A DNA stretch of 33,340 bases from the NCBI GenBank assembly GCA_964451785.1, contig CAYVJG010000033.1, positions 1 through 33,340 on the forward strand. The letters are read 5' to 3'. A program made the translations under genes and the position numbers. The notes under the pieces are model-generated. The model searched no databases and had not been told where the DNA came from. It saw only the letters and a list, made by a program, of their open reading frames with translations. Of the stretch, positions 17,147 to 24,261 are shown piece by piece. Positions within the stretch are counted from its first letter, which is position 1; every line of letters starts with the position of its first letter. Origin of the DNA: JAJYSO01 sp964451785 (lineage in GTDB: Bacteria > Bacteroidota > Bacteroidia > Flavobacteriales > Flavobacteriaceae).

Positions 17147-17752
17147 ATGAATCGAAAATTGCTGAGTTTTGTGCTTTTGACCTGTGTGATGTTGATCACA
17201 GGAAGTGTGTGGGCACAAGAAAATACAAGTGTTGCCGACACCATTAACAAACAATTTGACGCCTTAATTGAGTCATCTAATAGTTTTAAAACCTATAAGG
17301 TAGTCCCTAAGGTAAAAATTAATCAATTGCAACGTACCACTTATAGTGAGATTACTGGGCTTGAAGGTAAAATTGAATCACTTAACGAGACCATTGCTAC
17401 ACAAAAAGCTCAAGTTGATAAATTTAAAAATGAATTAGCGCAAATAAACACGACACTTGCTGAAGCTCAAAAAAGTAAAGATGAACTTTCATTTTTGGGT
17501 ATGGATTTACAAAAATCTACTTACCAATCATTTGTGTTTGGAATTATTGCTGTGCTCATTTTGTTGCTCGGAGTCTTTATTTTTAAATTTAATAAAAGTA
17601 ATATGGTTACCGTTGAAGCACGTAAAAATTTAGATGAAACGGAGGCTGCTTTTGATGCTTATCGACAAAAAGCTCTTGAAACTCAGCAAAAATTAGGAAG
17701 ACAGTTGCAAGATGAACGCAATAAAAATGGGCATCTTGTTGAACGCAATTAA
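17147..17752 (+). CDS. Secreted or membrane protein with coiled coil and one membrane segment (201 aa), unknown function
   Basis: It carries a signal peptide (MNRKLLSFVLLTCVMLITGS, cleavage near VWAQ, residue 24), then a periplasmic segment containing a heptad-like coiled coil (about 67-118, EGKIESLNETIATQK onward), a single transmembrane helix (about 127-147, FVFGIIAVLILLLGVFIF) and a basic, charged cytoplasmic tail with a second helical stretch. I do not recognise a family. Its position between a GAPDH gene and trmD is one where, from memory, Flavobacteriia carry a similar protein sometimes named after trmD by proximity. That name would be wrong, since nothing in it resembles a methyltransferase. 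It is probably cotranscribed with the GAPDH gene. Confidence 0.7.
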   Translation: MNRKLLSFVLLTCVMLITGSVWAQENTSVADTINKQFDALIESSNSFKTYKVVPKVKINQLQRTTYSEITGLEGKIESLNETIATQKAQVDKFKNELAQINTTLAEAQKSKDELSFLGMDLQKSTYQSFVFGIIAVLILLLGVFIFKFNKSNMVTVEARKNLDETEAAFDAYRQKALETQQKLGRQLQDERNKNGHLVERN

Positions 17753-17782
17753 GCAAACTATTTCCTATTGATTTTAACCGCT

Positions 17783-17812
17783 AAAGGGGATATGTGATGT
17801 ATTCCCTTTTTT
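17783..17812 (+). terminator. Hairpin with U-tract just upstream of trmD
   Basis: AAGGGGATA (17784-17792) pairs with TATTCCCTT (17800-17808) with one G-U pair, and TTTT follows. It ends about a dozen bases before the trmD start, so it may end the GAPDH unit or attenuate read-through into trmD. Confidence 0.6.
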
Positions 17813-17824
17813 ATCTGATTAACT

Positions 17825-18502
17825 ATGCGTATTGATATTATAACTGCCGTACCTGACTTGTTAAAAAGCCCTTTTGAAACTTCTATAGTCAAGCGTGCTA
17901 TTGATAAAGGAGTAGTTGAAGTGCACTTTCATGACTTGCGCGATTATGTGTTTGATAATTATCGCCAAATTGACGATTATCAATACGGCGGTGGTGCCGG
18001 AATGGTGATGATGATTGAGCCTATTGACAAATGTATCTCTAAACTCAAATCAGAGCGCCCATATGACGAAGTGATTTATATGACGCCTGACGGAGATTTG
18101 TTTGACCAAAAAACCGCTAACTCCTTATCACTTAAAGGTAATTTAATTGTGCTTTGTGGGCATTATAAGGGGGTTGACCAACGTGTGCGCGATCAGTTTA
18201 TAACCAAAGAAATCTCCATAGGGGACTATGTGCTCTCAGGGGGAGAACTCGGTGCGGCTGTAGTTTGCGATGCTATTATCCGATTAATTCCAGGAGTCTT
18301 AGGCGATGAAACTTCTGCCTTAACTGATTCGTTTCAAGACGGATTGTTGGCACCGCCAGTTTACACTAGGCCAGCTTCTTACAAAGGTTGGGAAGTGCCC
18401 GAAGTTTTGCGCAGTGGCAATTTTGCCAAAATTGAAGCTTGGCGCGAAGAAAAAGCGCTTGAACGTACGGCAAAACGTCGGCCTGATTTATTAAAAGATT
18501 AA
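17825..18502 (+). CDS. trmD: tRNA (guanine-N1)-methyltransferase TrmD
   Basis: TrmD methylates G37 of tRNAs reading CUN, CCN and CGG codons, which prevents +1 frameshifting. The 225 residues show the deep trefoil-knot SPOUT domain: YQYGGGAGMVM at 53-62, LIVLCGHYKGVDQR at 107-120 and SIGDYVLSGGEL at 131-142, which together form the S-adenosylmethionine pocket. The C-terminal AKIEAWREEKALERTAKRRPDLL is also family-typical. The gene is followed by rplS, as in many bacteria, but rplS has its own promoter here. A hairpin sits directly upstream. Confidence 0.97.
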   Translation: MRIDIITAVPDLLKSPFETSIVKRAIDKGVVEVHFHDLRDYVFDNYRQIDDYQYGGGAGMVMMIEPIDKCISKLKSERPYDEVIYMTPDGDLFDQKTANSLSLKGNLIVLCGHYKGVDQRVRDQFITKEISIGDYVLSGGELGAAVVCDAIIRLIPGVLGDETSALTDSFQDGLLAPPVYTRPASYKGWEVPEVLRSGNFAKIEAWREEKALERTAKRRPDLLKD

Positions 18503-18509
18503 AACAAAG

Positions 18510-18540
18510 TTTGTTAGTCTTAATTTATTGCGTAATTTTG
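18510..18540 (+). promoter_or_regulatory. Promoter of rplS
   Basis: TTTG (18510-18513), 19 bases, then TAATTTTG (18533-18540): both elements match the Bacteroidota consensus exactly at the usual spacing. The leader to the rplS start is about 65 bases, long enough for autoregulatory structure, though I see none that is convincing. Confidence 0.65.
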
Positions 18541-18609
18541 CACCCATTCTAGATTAACCTCTGACGATAATCGTGTATGTTGGTGTAGTAGTTATTTAAT
18601 TTTATAGTT

Positions 18610-18963
18610 ATGCAATCTATTCTTAAGTACGTCGAAGACAAATTCGTAGAAAAGAAAGAATTTCCTGAATTTCACGCTGGTGATACACTTACTGTGTATT
18701 ACAAAATTACTGAGGGTTCTAAAACGAGAACTCAGTTCTTTAAAGGTGTAGTGATTCAAATTAAAGGTACAGGTGCAACTAAAACATTTACTATTCGCAA
18801 AATGAGTGGTACTGTTGGTGTTGAGCGTATTTTCCCTATCAACCTTCCTGCTTTGGAAAAAATTGAGGTGAACAAACGTGGTAAAGTTACCCAATCTCGT
18901 ATCTACTACTTTAGAGAATTACGTGGTAAAAAAGCACGTATTAAAGAACGTTTGAAAAAATAA
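18610..18963 (+). CDS. rplS: 50S ribosomal protein L19
   Basis: L19 lies at the interface of the large and small ribosomal subunits. The 117 residues match the family length, and the characteristic stretches are FHAGDTLTVYYKITEGSKTR, FKGVVIQIKGTGATKTFTIR, SGTVGVERIFPINLP and KAKIYY-like RIYYFRELRGKKARIKE at the end. Its start ATG follows a 65-base leader from a strong promoter, and a strong terminator follows the stop. It is immediately downstream of trmD on the same strand. Confidence 0.97.
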   Translation: MQSILKYVEDKFVEKKEFPEFHAGDTLTVYYKITEGSKTRTQFFKGVVIQIKGTGATKTFTIRKMSGTVGVERIFPINLPALEKIEVNKRGKVTQSRIYYFRELRGKKARIKERLKK

Positions 18964-18994
18964 ACGCTTCTTTAAAGCCGTGTTTTAAACACAC

Positions 18995-19026
18995 AAAAGC
19001 CGTTACATTTCTTTGTAACGGCTTTT
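18995..19026 (+). terminator. Rho-independent terminator of rplS
   Basis: AAAAGCCGTTACA pairs perfectly with TGTAACGGCTTTT around a six-base loop. It can work in both directions, since each side carries a run of four A or T. Confidence 0.85.
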
Positions 19027-19064
19027 CGCTTTGTATAACTTCACTAAAGGTCAATCAGGTTTTA

Positions 19065-19178
19065 TACCATAATGATTAAAATTTTAGTGTTTTTGTATTG
19101 GTGTAATGCTATAAGTGTAAATTAATAGTATAATAAGACTACTATCAAAATTGGACTATATAATTTATCCATACGGTA
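19065..19178 (+). repeat. Family A repeat, diverged copy (114 bp) abutting the rlmN stop codon
   Basis: It starts TACCATAATG and ends CCATACGGTA, with TTA at 19062-19064 and 19179-19181. The right half keeps the A2 core (AAAATTGGACTATATAATTT, then CCATACGGTA), and the left half has drifted. The right-hand TTA is the stop codon of rlmN on the opposite strand, so the element begins at the base after the stop. This is the most diverged copy and so perhaps the oldest. Confidence 0.7.
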
Positions 19179-20252
19179 TTATTGCTTCTTTTTAAGCGTT
19201 TGCGCTTCTTCTACAGATTTATTGGCTAATTGTCCGCAGGCTGCATCAATATCTTTTCCGCGTGAACGACGTACGGTAACGGTGATGTCGTTGCGCTCTA
19301 AAGCACGCTGATACTGGGTGGTAACCAAAGGCGAAGCTTGTTGAAAATCGCCATCATCAATAGGATTATATTCAATGATGTTGACCTTACAAGGCACAGC
19401 TTTACAAAAATCTACCAACGCAGCGATGTCTTCCGGCTGGTCATTGATGCCATCCCAAATCAAATATTCATAGGTGATACGGCTTTTGGTTTTGCGATAC
19501 CAATACTGAAGTGCTTCTTTAAGATCTGCTAAAGGAAATTTAGCATTAAAAGGCATAATCTTCGTTCTCACCTCATCGCGAGCCGCATGTAAAGATACAG
19601 CAAGTTTAAATTTGACTTCTTGGTCGGCTAGTAGCTTGATGATTTTAGGGACACCAGAAGTGGATACCGTAATCCGTTTAGGAGACATGTGTAAACCTTC
19701 AGGCGAAGTGATTTTTTCAATAGCCTTGAGTACATTGCGATGATTCATCAAGGGTTCTCCCATCCCCATAAATACGATGTTTGATAATGGACGATCAAAG
19801 TATAAGCGACTCTCTTGATCAATAGCCACTACTTGGTCATAAATTTCATCTGGGTTGAGGTTACGCATTCGCTTTAAGCGTGCTGTGGCACAAAATTTAC
19901 AATCTAAACTGCAACCCACCTGCGAGGATACACAAGCTGTACTACGTGTGTCAGTAGGAATCAAAACCGATTCAACAATGTTGCCATCGTGCAACTTGAC
20001 TGCATTTTTAATGGTCCCGTCAGCACTCTTTTGCATCTTGTCAACTTTGACGTAGTTGATGACAAAATTTTCTTCGAGCATGTGTCGTGTCTCTTTTGAA
20101 ATGTTTGTCATCGCCTCAAAACTATGCGCACTTTTTGACCATAGCCATTCGTAAACTTGATTGCCGCGAAAACTTTGTTCGCCTATAGATTTAAAGAAGG
20201 CTCTTAACTCTTCTTTACTCAGGGCCCGGATGTCTCTTTTTTGCTTTTCCAC
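19179..20252 (-). CDS. rlmN: 23S rRNA (A2503-C2)/tRNA (A37-C2) methyltransferase RlmN, radical SAM
   Basis: RlmN methylates C2 of A2503 in 23S rRNA and of A37 in some tRNAs by a radical SAM mechanism. The cluster-binding motif CSLDCKFC gives Cys114, Cys118 and Cys121, and the two mechanistic cysteines are expected at Cys107 and Cys339 (DIDAACGQL). The GEP-like motif FMGMGEPLMN is at 161-170. Length (357) is normal. The start is a GTG (codon at 20250-20252), chosen because MEKQKRDIRALSKEELRAFF is the usual beginning and the next in-frame ATG is about 47 codons inside. The TAA stop coincides with the duplicated TTA of the adjoining repeat. Confidence 0.96.
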   Translation of the reverse strand: MEKQKRDIRALSKEELRAFFKSIGEQSFRGNQVYEWLWSKSAHSFEAMTNISKETRHMLEENFVINYVKVDKMQKSADGTIKNAVKLHDGNIVESVLIPTDTRSTACVSSQVGCSLDCKFCATARLKRMRNLNPDEIYDQVVAIDQESRLYFDRPLSNIVFMGMGEPLMNHRNVLKAIEKITSPEGLHMSPKRITVSTSGVPKIIKLLADQEVKFKLAVSLHAARDEVRTKIMPFNAKFPLADLKEALQYWYRKTKSRITYEYLIWDGINDQPEDIAALVDFCKAVPCKVNIIEYNPIDDGDFQQASPLVTTQYQRALERNDITVTVRRSRGKDIDAACGQLANKSVEEAQTLKKKQ

Positions 20253-20383
20253 GCTGCAAAGTTATTCATTTCTACACTTATTATAAACGATTAAGCACGA
20301 TTATGTTGTTTTCGGCTCTATGGAGAGATAGGTTTTAAATTATATTCTTATTCTTGTGCAATGACTATAAAAATAAGGATATC

Positions 20384-21058
20384 ATGAAATCAAATTACTT
20401 CTTTTCACTCGTGCTACTGTTTTTAATCTGTACAGCTTGTAGCCCTAAATATGGTGTAAGCCTTCAAAATGGCGATATATTATTTGTCGCTTCCGGAGCA
20501 GGAGCGCTCTCTCAAGCTATTGATAAAGTGACTCAAACCGAGAAAACTACGCATTATAGTCATGTAGCTATATTAGAAATTGATAGATCAGGACAATATT
20601 GGGTGTTGCATGCCGGATCTCAAAATGGCTCTGAGCGCATTCCTTTAGATGAGTTTCTGAAATATGAACGCGGAAGGCAAATTGATGTGTATCGCTTAAA
20701 ATCCGATTATCAAAGCGCAATACCTCAAGCCATAGCCGTTGCTAAAACTTGGTTGGGGAAGCCTTACAACTACAGTTATATTCTATCGGATAAAAAATTG
20801 TATTGTTCTGATTTTGTACAGCGAAGTTTTGAAGGCGATTCTATTTTTAAATTAGAACCGATGACCTTTATTGATCCCGAAACAGGAGAGATAGGGACGA
20901 CGTGGAAAACCTTTTATGCAAAACAGAATTTGGAGGTTCCCGAAGGAAAATTAGGCTGTAATCCAAATGGGCTTGCAGCTTCATCCAAAATAAAATTTAT
21001 AGACGAACTCAATAATGCAATGCAGTTTCATAAAACTTTCGAAAATGTTAATAAATAA
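20384..21058 (+). CDS. YiiX-like permuted papain-fold (NlpC/P60-type) lipoprotein (224 aa)
   Basis: The ATG at 20384 gives a clean lipoprotein signal (LLFLICTAC, Cys19); an in-frame TTG 30 bases upstream would spoil it. The body resembles YiiX/YebB-type enzymes of the permuted papain superfamily: NGDILFVASG at 29-38, then YSHVAILE with catalytic-type His60, and later LYCSDFVQRSF with Cys141, so His comes before Cys as expected for circular permutation. Aromatic residues in KTWLGKPYNYSY between them are also typical. Such enzymes are thought to act on amide or ester bonds in lipids or cell wall; the substrate here is unknown. It stands alone, upstream of the small RNA candidate. Confidence 0.75.
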   Translation: MKSNYFFSLVLLFLICTACSPKYGVSLQNGDILFVASGAGALSQAIDKVTQTEKTTHYSHVAILEIDRSGQYWVLHAGSQNGSERIPLDEFLKYERGRQIDVYRLKSDYQSAIPQAIAVAKTWLGKPYNYSYILSDKKLYCSDFVQRSFEGDSIFKLEPMTFIDPETGEIGTTWKTFYAKQNLEVPEGKLGCNPNGLAASSKIKFIDELNNAMQFHKTFENVNK

Positions 21059-21117
21059 TCTATTATTTTAAATATTTCGATTATTTGTAGATAATGTGAT
21101 TATTTGTGTTATTTTTT

Positions 21118-21148
21118 ATTGTGTTTTGATTATTAGTGTGTAAATTTG
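21118..21148 (+). promoter_or_regulatory. Probable promoter of the small RNA candidate
   Basis: ATTG (21118-21121), 19 bases, then TAAATTTG (21141-21148), a full TAnnTTTG match with no coding start nearby. Upstream, GATTATTTGT occurs twice (21079-21088 and 21098-21107), 19 bases apart, and a related GATTATTAGT begins at 21128. Confidence 0.5.
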
Positions 21149-21152
21149 CAGA

Positions 21153-21290
21153 GTATTTTAATTTAATAAAGGGATCTGCAGAATGTACAACCTTTGGTTG
21201 TCGAACTTTTAGAATTGAACGTTATTAAAAAGTATTCTGCTAAGAAAACGGCTCGTAAAATGCAGTTGCATACATTTTACGAGCTTTTTT
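21153..21290 (+). ncRNA. Candidate small non-coding RNA, about 135 nt
   Basis: The span has a promoter, no reading frame, internal pairing and a strong terminator. GCAGAAT (21178-21184) pairs with ATTCTGC (21234-21240), and within that ACAACC-TTT-GGTTGT (21187-21201) makes a perfect hairpin. The terminator stem follows at 21251-21284. The start of transcription is inferred to be 5-7 bases after the -7 element. I cannot identify the family. A 6S-type RNA (6S-Flavo) or the Flavo-1 motif are possibilities, but I did not recognise the consensus of either. Confidence 0.55.
21250..21290 (+). terminator. Strong Rho-independent terminator of the small RNA candidate
   Basis: GCTCGTAAAATG (21251-21262) pairs perfectly with CATTTTACGAGC (21273-21284), and six T follow. 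It lies 10 bases before the stop codon of the opposite-strand Nudix gene. Confidence 0.85.
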
Positions 21291-21299
21291 GTGTTTAAA

Positions 21300-21812
21300 C
21301 TACTGATTTAGATACGATTTTATAGCCTGGCGCAAGGAGTCAAATCCTATTTCTTCTAAATTAATTGCCGATTTAGCAATCCATTTTACAGCTTGTATTT
21401 CTTCTTCTTCTAGTTTAAACTTACTGTTTTTAGGTAGTTTAGCAGTAAAGATTAAATCTTCTGTCTTATAAGGGAACCCTTTGTATTCATAGGTGTTAGG
21501 AAGTGATTTTTGATAGGTGAAGGCTGAGGGAGCAATTTCTAAATTGAGCTCTTCTTTAAGTTCCCTAGCGCAAGTTTCTTCGGCTGTTTCATCAGGATCT
21601 GTAAACCCACCGGGCAAGTCTAAGTAGCCTTTTTTAGGCTCGCGATTGCGTACGGTAAACAGTATTTTTTCGTCTTTTTCTATGATGACAGCTACTGCGG
21701 CTGCAACATTTTGATAAAATACAGTACCACAATCAGCACACTCAAAACGCCGATTATTAGCAAACGTAAAATGAGTAGATTTACAATGTAGACAATAGTT
21801 AAATAGAGGCAT
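21300..21812 (-). CDS. Nudix hydrolase with N-terminal zinc ribbon (170 aa)
   Basis: Nudix enzymes hydrolyse nucleoside diphosphates linked to another group. The start chosen, at 21812, gives MPLFNYCLHC and a four-cysteine zinc ribbon (Cys7, Cys10, Cys25, Cys28) directly at the N-terminus; a longer upstream frame would run into the divergent gene at 21915 and adds nothing recognisable. The Nudix box is complete at about 69-90: G, five residues, E at about 75, seven residues, RELKEEL. The layout resembles the C-terminal part of NADH pyrophosphatase (NudC), but the protein is too short to be NudC itself. The substrate is unknown. Confidence 0.85.
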   Translation of the reverse strand: MPLFNYCLHCKSTHFTFANNRRFECADCGTVFYQNVAAAVAVIIEKDEKILFTVRNREPKKGYLDLPGGFTDPDETAEETCARELKEELNLEIAPSAFTYQKSLPNTYEYKGFPYKTEDLIFTAKLPKNSKFKLEEEEIQAVKWIAKSAINLEEIGFDSLRQAIKSYLNQ

Positions 21813-21914
21813 AGTTGTTTTTTTTAGAATAAACCTTAAAGGTAAGCGAATTGTTTTTCGAAGGAAACTTGAATCTGGCAAATCTTTATTACCTTTATCT
21901 GTAAAACCAATACT

Positions 21915-22394
21915 ATGAAAAAACAAAAAATAGCCATTTTAGCTGTTATCGGAGCTTTGAGCTTATCAGCTTGTAAACAGACCACATCAGAAAATCCCCA
22001 AACTCAGCAAGCCGTAGAGCAAACGGATCAAACTGAAGTGGATTATACCGTGGCAAAACATTATTTTGTGAAAAATGATGTAGAAGGGCAAGTGCCTACT
22101 AAAATTACGTCAACCTTAGAATTTGATACCTATTTTGGAATGGCTTCAGTGATGGGCGATGGCGGACAGCCTACAACTATTGACTTTGATAAGCAATTTG
22201 TGATTGTAGTCGATCATCAACCTACTAATAAGAGTATCGAATTAAAACCAGTATCTCTAATGAAAGAAGGAAGCGATTTGGTGTTGACTTATAAAGTGAT
22301 TGCGGGCGAGGAAATGAGTTATACAACACATCCAACTTTAATCCTCATCGTGTCAAAAGCGGATGATGCCAATGTGGTGCTGAAAAAAGAATAG
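21915..22394 (+). CDS. Small lipoprotein of unknown function (159 aa)
   Basis: The signal MKKQKIAILAVIGALSLSAC ends at lipid-modified Cys20, followed by a Gln/Thr/Asn-rich linker. The folded part (about 55-155) shows short beta strands: DFDKQFVIVVDHQPTNKS, then LVLTYKVIAGEE, then THPTLILIVSK. That strand order is loosely like the PrcB C-terminal domain family, which I offer only as a possibility. No partner is evident. It diverges from the Nudix gene across about 100 bases and converges with the DUF454 gene. Confidence 0.65.
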   Translation: MKKQKIAILAVIGALSLSACKQTTSENPQTQQAVEQTDQTEVDYTVAKHYFVKNDVEGQVPTKITSTLEFDTYFGMASVMGDGGQPTTIDFDKQFVIVVDHQPTNKSIELKPVSLMKEGSDLVLTYKVIAGEEMSYTTHPTLILIVSKADDANVVLKKE

Positions 22395-22431
22395 GGTGAA
22401 AATGAATCAAGGAAGGAGTAAAGAAGCGGTA

Positions 22432-22827
22432 TTAATCGTCTTTTTTCTCTTTTTTTTTGGTCTTTACAATCAAGCCAAAATAAATAATGTGTCCAATAAA
22501 TACGGAGAGCAGCAAAAGTCTGAGGTATAGCCTTTCAGTAAAATAAAAACTGATAGAAAGCACTACAGTGACAGAAGCGATTATTTCGAGTTTCTTTTTT
22601 AAGGCCACAGCTTGTCCGGGGCGATAGCTTTCAATGTAGGTATGGTGAAATCGAGTGGAAGCGAACCACTTGCTAAATTTTTCAGAACCTTTAGAAAAAG
22701 CATATACCGTTAATAAGAAAAATGGCGTAGCAGGAATAAGCGGCATAAATACCCCAATGACCCCTAAGCCAAAACATAAAAACCCTAAAGCAATCCAGAA
22801 ATAGCGCACTATTTTTATTTTGTCCAA
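22432..22827 (-). CDS. DUF454 (YbaN-like) inner-membrane protein (131 aa)
   Basis: The family mark is GVIGVFMPLIPATPFFLLTVYAF at about 22-44, the YbaN/DUF454 loop with conserved prolines between the first two hydrophobic segments. Four membrane segments are likely (about 8-27, 30-45, 83-98, 100-122), and the C-terminus is very lysine-rich (KTKKKEKKDD) and presumably cytoplasmic. The role of the family is not known. The gene stands alone between two rightward lipoprotein genes. Confidence 0.8.
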   Translation of the reverse strand: MDKIKIVRYFWIALGFLCFGLGVIGVFMPLIPATPFFLLTVYAFSKGSEKFSKWFASTRFHHTYIESYRPGQAVALKKKLEIIASVTVVLSISFYFTERLYLRLLLLSVFIGHIIYFGLIVKTKKKEKKDD

Positions 22828-22926
22828 AAATACATTAGCTTTTTTTAATAGCGATAGATTTATGTAATTATTAGAAATTTAAAATATTCAACCTAACTTA
22901 TGCGTTATTATAATATTAGATGGTAA

Positions 22927-22976
22927 TACCTGCAAAAGATGTTATAAATCGGACCAAAAAATAATTCTAATTGGTA
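22927..22976 (-). repeat. Family A repeat, solo A1 unit (50 bp), inverted
   Basis: On the minus strand it reads TACCAATTAGAATTATTTTT at the left and GCAGGTA at the right. That is exactly 50 bp, the size of unit A1 in the 669-793 copy. TAA flanks it on both sides of the plus strand (22924-22926, 22977-22979), i.e. TTA in the element's own orientation. This copy shows that A1 can exist without A2. It lies about 65 bases upstream of the lipoprotein gene at 23043. Confidence 0.7.
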
Positions 22977-23042
22977 TAACTTGTTTGAAATCTGATAAAT
23001 TAGGAATTAATCTTGGCGAAATGCCTAAAAATAAATTGTGAT

Positions 23043-23900
23043 ATGAGTTATAAACTTAATTTATTTAAAAATAATTTTGTTCGATCAGGAGTAGCTTGCT
23101 TGGCTATGAGTGCTGTTTTGGTTTCTTGTAGTAGCGATGATAACACAGGGACAGTCAATCCTGTGGGACCTTTAGGTAGCGTAGCTTTACAGTTTAAAAC
23201 CATTATACCATCATTGGTGGCTACAAGTGCTTTAGCTACAAATGCACCTACTCAAACAAATGAAATCCTTATTCAAGGTACCAATGGGACACTTCATTTA
23301 ACAGATGTACACTTTATAGTTGATGAGGTTGAGCTTGAAAATGAAACCTTAGACGATGATTTTAATGAATTTGAAAGTGGATTGTTTTTTGTAGACTTGC
23401 CTTTTGATGGTAGTGCGTTAGAATTGGCGACTTCCGAAATTCCGGCGGGAACTTATACTAATTTTGAATTTGGCATTGACGATTTAGATTTAAGTGATGG
23501 CGATGATGACGATATAGCAGAGCAAAATGCAAAAGAAGCGTTGTTGACTACCATTCGTGAGCAATTTCCTGATTGGCCGGTGGGTGCTAGCCTTAAAGTG
23601 AGCGGCTCTTTTGTGACTAATGATGGTGTAGAAACCCCGTTTACAGTTTATGCTGAAGCTGAGGTTGAAATTGAAAAGCAATTAAATCCGGCATTACAAA
23701 TTACAACCGATGCCACAACCACGCCGGCATTAACGGTTAATATTAACCCGGAAGACTGGTTTGTGAATTCTGATGGATCAGTAATGAATCTTGCTGACTA
23801 TGATTACGGCACTACACAGCAATTGTTAGAGTTTGACGTTGAAATAGAACACGGCTTTACCGAAGTTGACGTTGATGATGACGCTATAGAAGAAGATTAA
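23043..23900 (+). CDS. Acidic lipoprotein of unknown function (285 aa)
   Basis: The ATG at 23043 gives MSYKLNLFKNNFVRSGVACL and a lipobox LVSC with Cys29; a TTG 30 bases upstream is in frame but adds nothing. After the cysteine comes SSDD, which in Bacteroidota often directs lipoproteins to the surface. The mature protein is very acidic, with Asp-rich stretches in LDLSDGDDDDIAEQN and in VDVDDDAIEED at the end, suggesting cation binding or exposure outside the cell. Repeated beta-strand-like segments with IPAGTYTNFEFGID and LKVSGSF resemble DUF4382-type surface lipoproteins, but I am not sure of the family. A terminator follows. Confidence 0.7.
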   Translation: MSYKLNLFKNNFVRSGVACLAMSAVLVSCSSDDNTGTVNPVGPLGSVALQFKTIIPSLVATSALATNAPTQTNEILIQGTNGTLHLTDVHFIVDEVELENETLDDDFNEFESGLFFVDLPFDGSALELATSEIPAGTYTNFEFGIDDLDLSDGDDDDIAEQNAKEALLTTIREQFPDWPVGASLKVSGSFVTNDGVETPFTVYAEAEVEIEKQLNPALQITTDATTTPALTVNINPEDWFVNSDGSVMNLADYDYGTTQQLLEFDVEIEHGFTEVDVDDDAIEED

Positions 23901-23921
23901 AAGCTGACGGATTTATAGAAA

Positions 23922-23957
23922 AAAACCCTCTGAAAATATTGGTTTTCAGGGGGATTT
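23922..23957 (+). terminator. Rho-independent terminator
   Basis: CCCTCTGAAAA pairs with TTTTCAGGGGG with one G-U pair around a six-base loop, followed by ATTTT. It ends the acidic lipoprotein gene. Confidence 0.75.
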
Positions 23958-24040
23958 TAAGTGTGTATTAGGTAGAAGTGATTTTTTGCATGTGAAGTAT
24001 GGAATTATTGTCTGGTTCAAAGCTTTGATGTTCAGCTTTA

Positions 24041-24130
24041 AAATTTGATTGCGTGAGGGATTGAGGCATTTGTTGAAGCTCTTTTGCGGCTGATATAGAG
24101 ATAAACCTTTCCTAAATCCGAACTTTAACT
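24041..24130. other. Sequence resembling one end of a dispersed flavobacterial intergenic element
   Basis: GCGTGAGGGATTGAGGCA followed by a TTTTGCGGCTG stretch recalls, from memory, the GCGTTAGGGATTG...CGG phrases that recur in intergenic regions of Flavobacteriia, often some distance before an AAGCCCGACCC phrase, which is also present here at 24579-24589. There is no coding frame worth calling. The assignment rests on recall and is unverified. Confidence 0.3.
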
Positions 24131-24261
24131 CAAGTTTCAAAGGAGGTAACAGATGAGATGTTATGTTAGAGAATAATGTATTTGGATATACGATTTATAT
24201 GGTGATCAACTATATAGCTCAATTTACAACTAATAATAGCTTGTACACTCCCTTTGATGTT

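Noticed and set aside
20354..20383. TTG start that would lengthen the YiiX-like lipoprotein by ten residues
   Set aside because: The extension would put a polar leader ahead of a clean lipoprotein signal; the ATG at 20384 fits better.
21813..21926. Longer start for the Nudix hydrolase
   Set aside because: It would overlap the divergent lipoprotein gene at 21915 and precede a zinc ribbon that normally begins the protein.
23013..23042. TTG start upstream of the acidic lipoprotein
   Set aside because: The ATG at 23043 gives the expected signal peptide and lipobox; the TTG extension adds a polar leader.
23946..24140. 64-codon leftward reading frame after the acidic lipoprotein
   Set aside because: It has no signal, motif or recognisable neighbour, its composition looks like translated spacer, and it runs over sequence that resembles a dispersed non-coding element.
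24130..24160. AAGGAGG sequence as a Shine-Dalgarno site
   Set aside because: No start codon at a useful distance opens a plausible frame, and Bacteroidota rarely depend on such sites.
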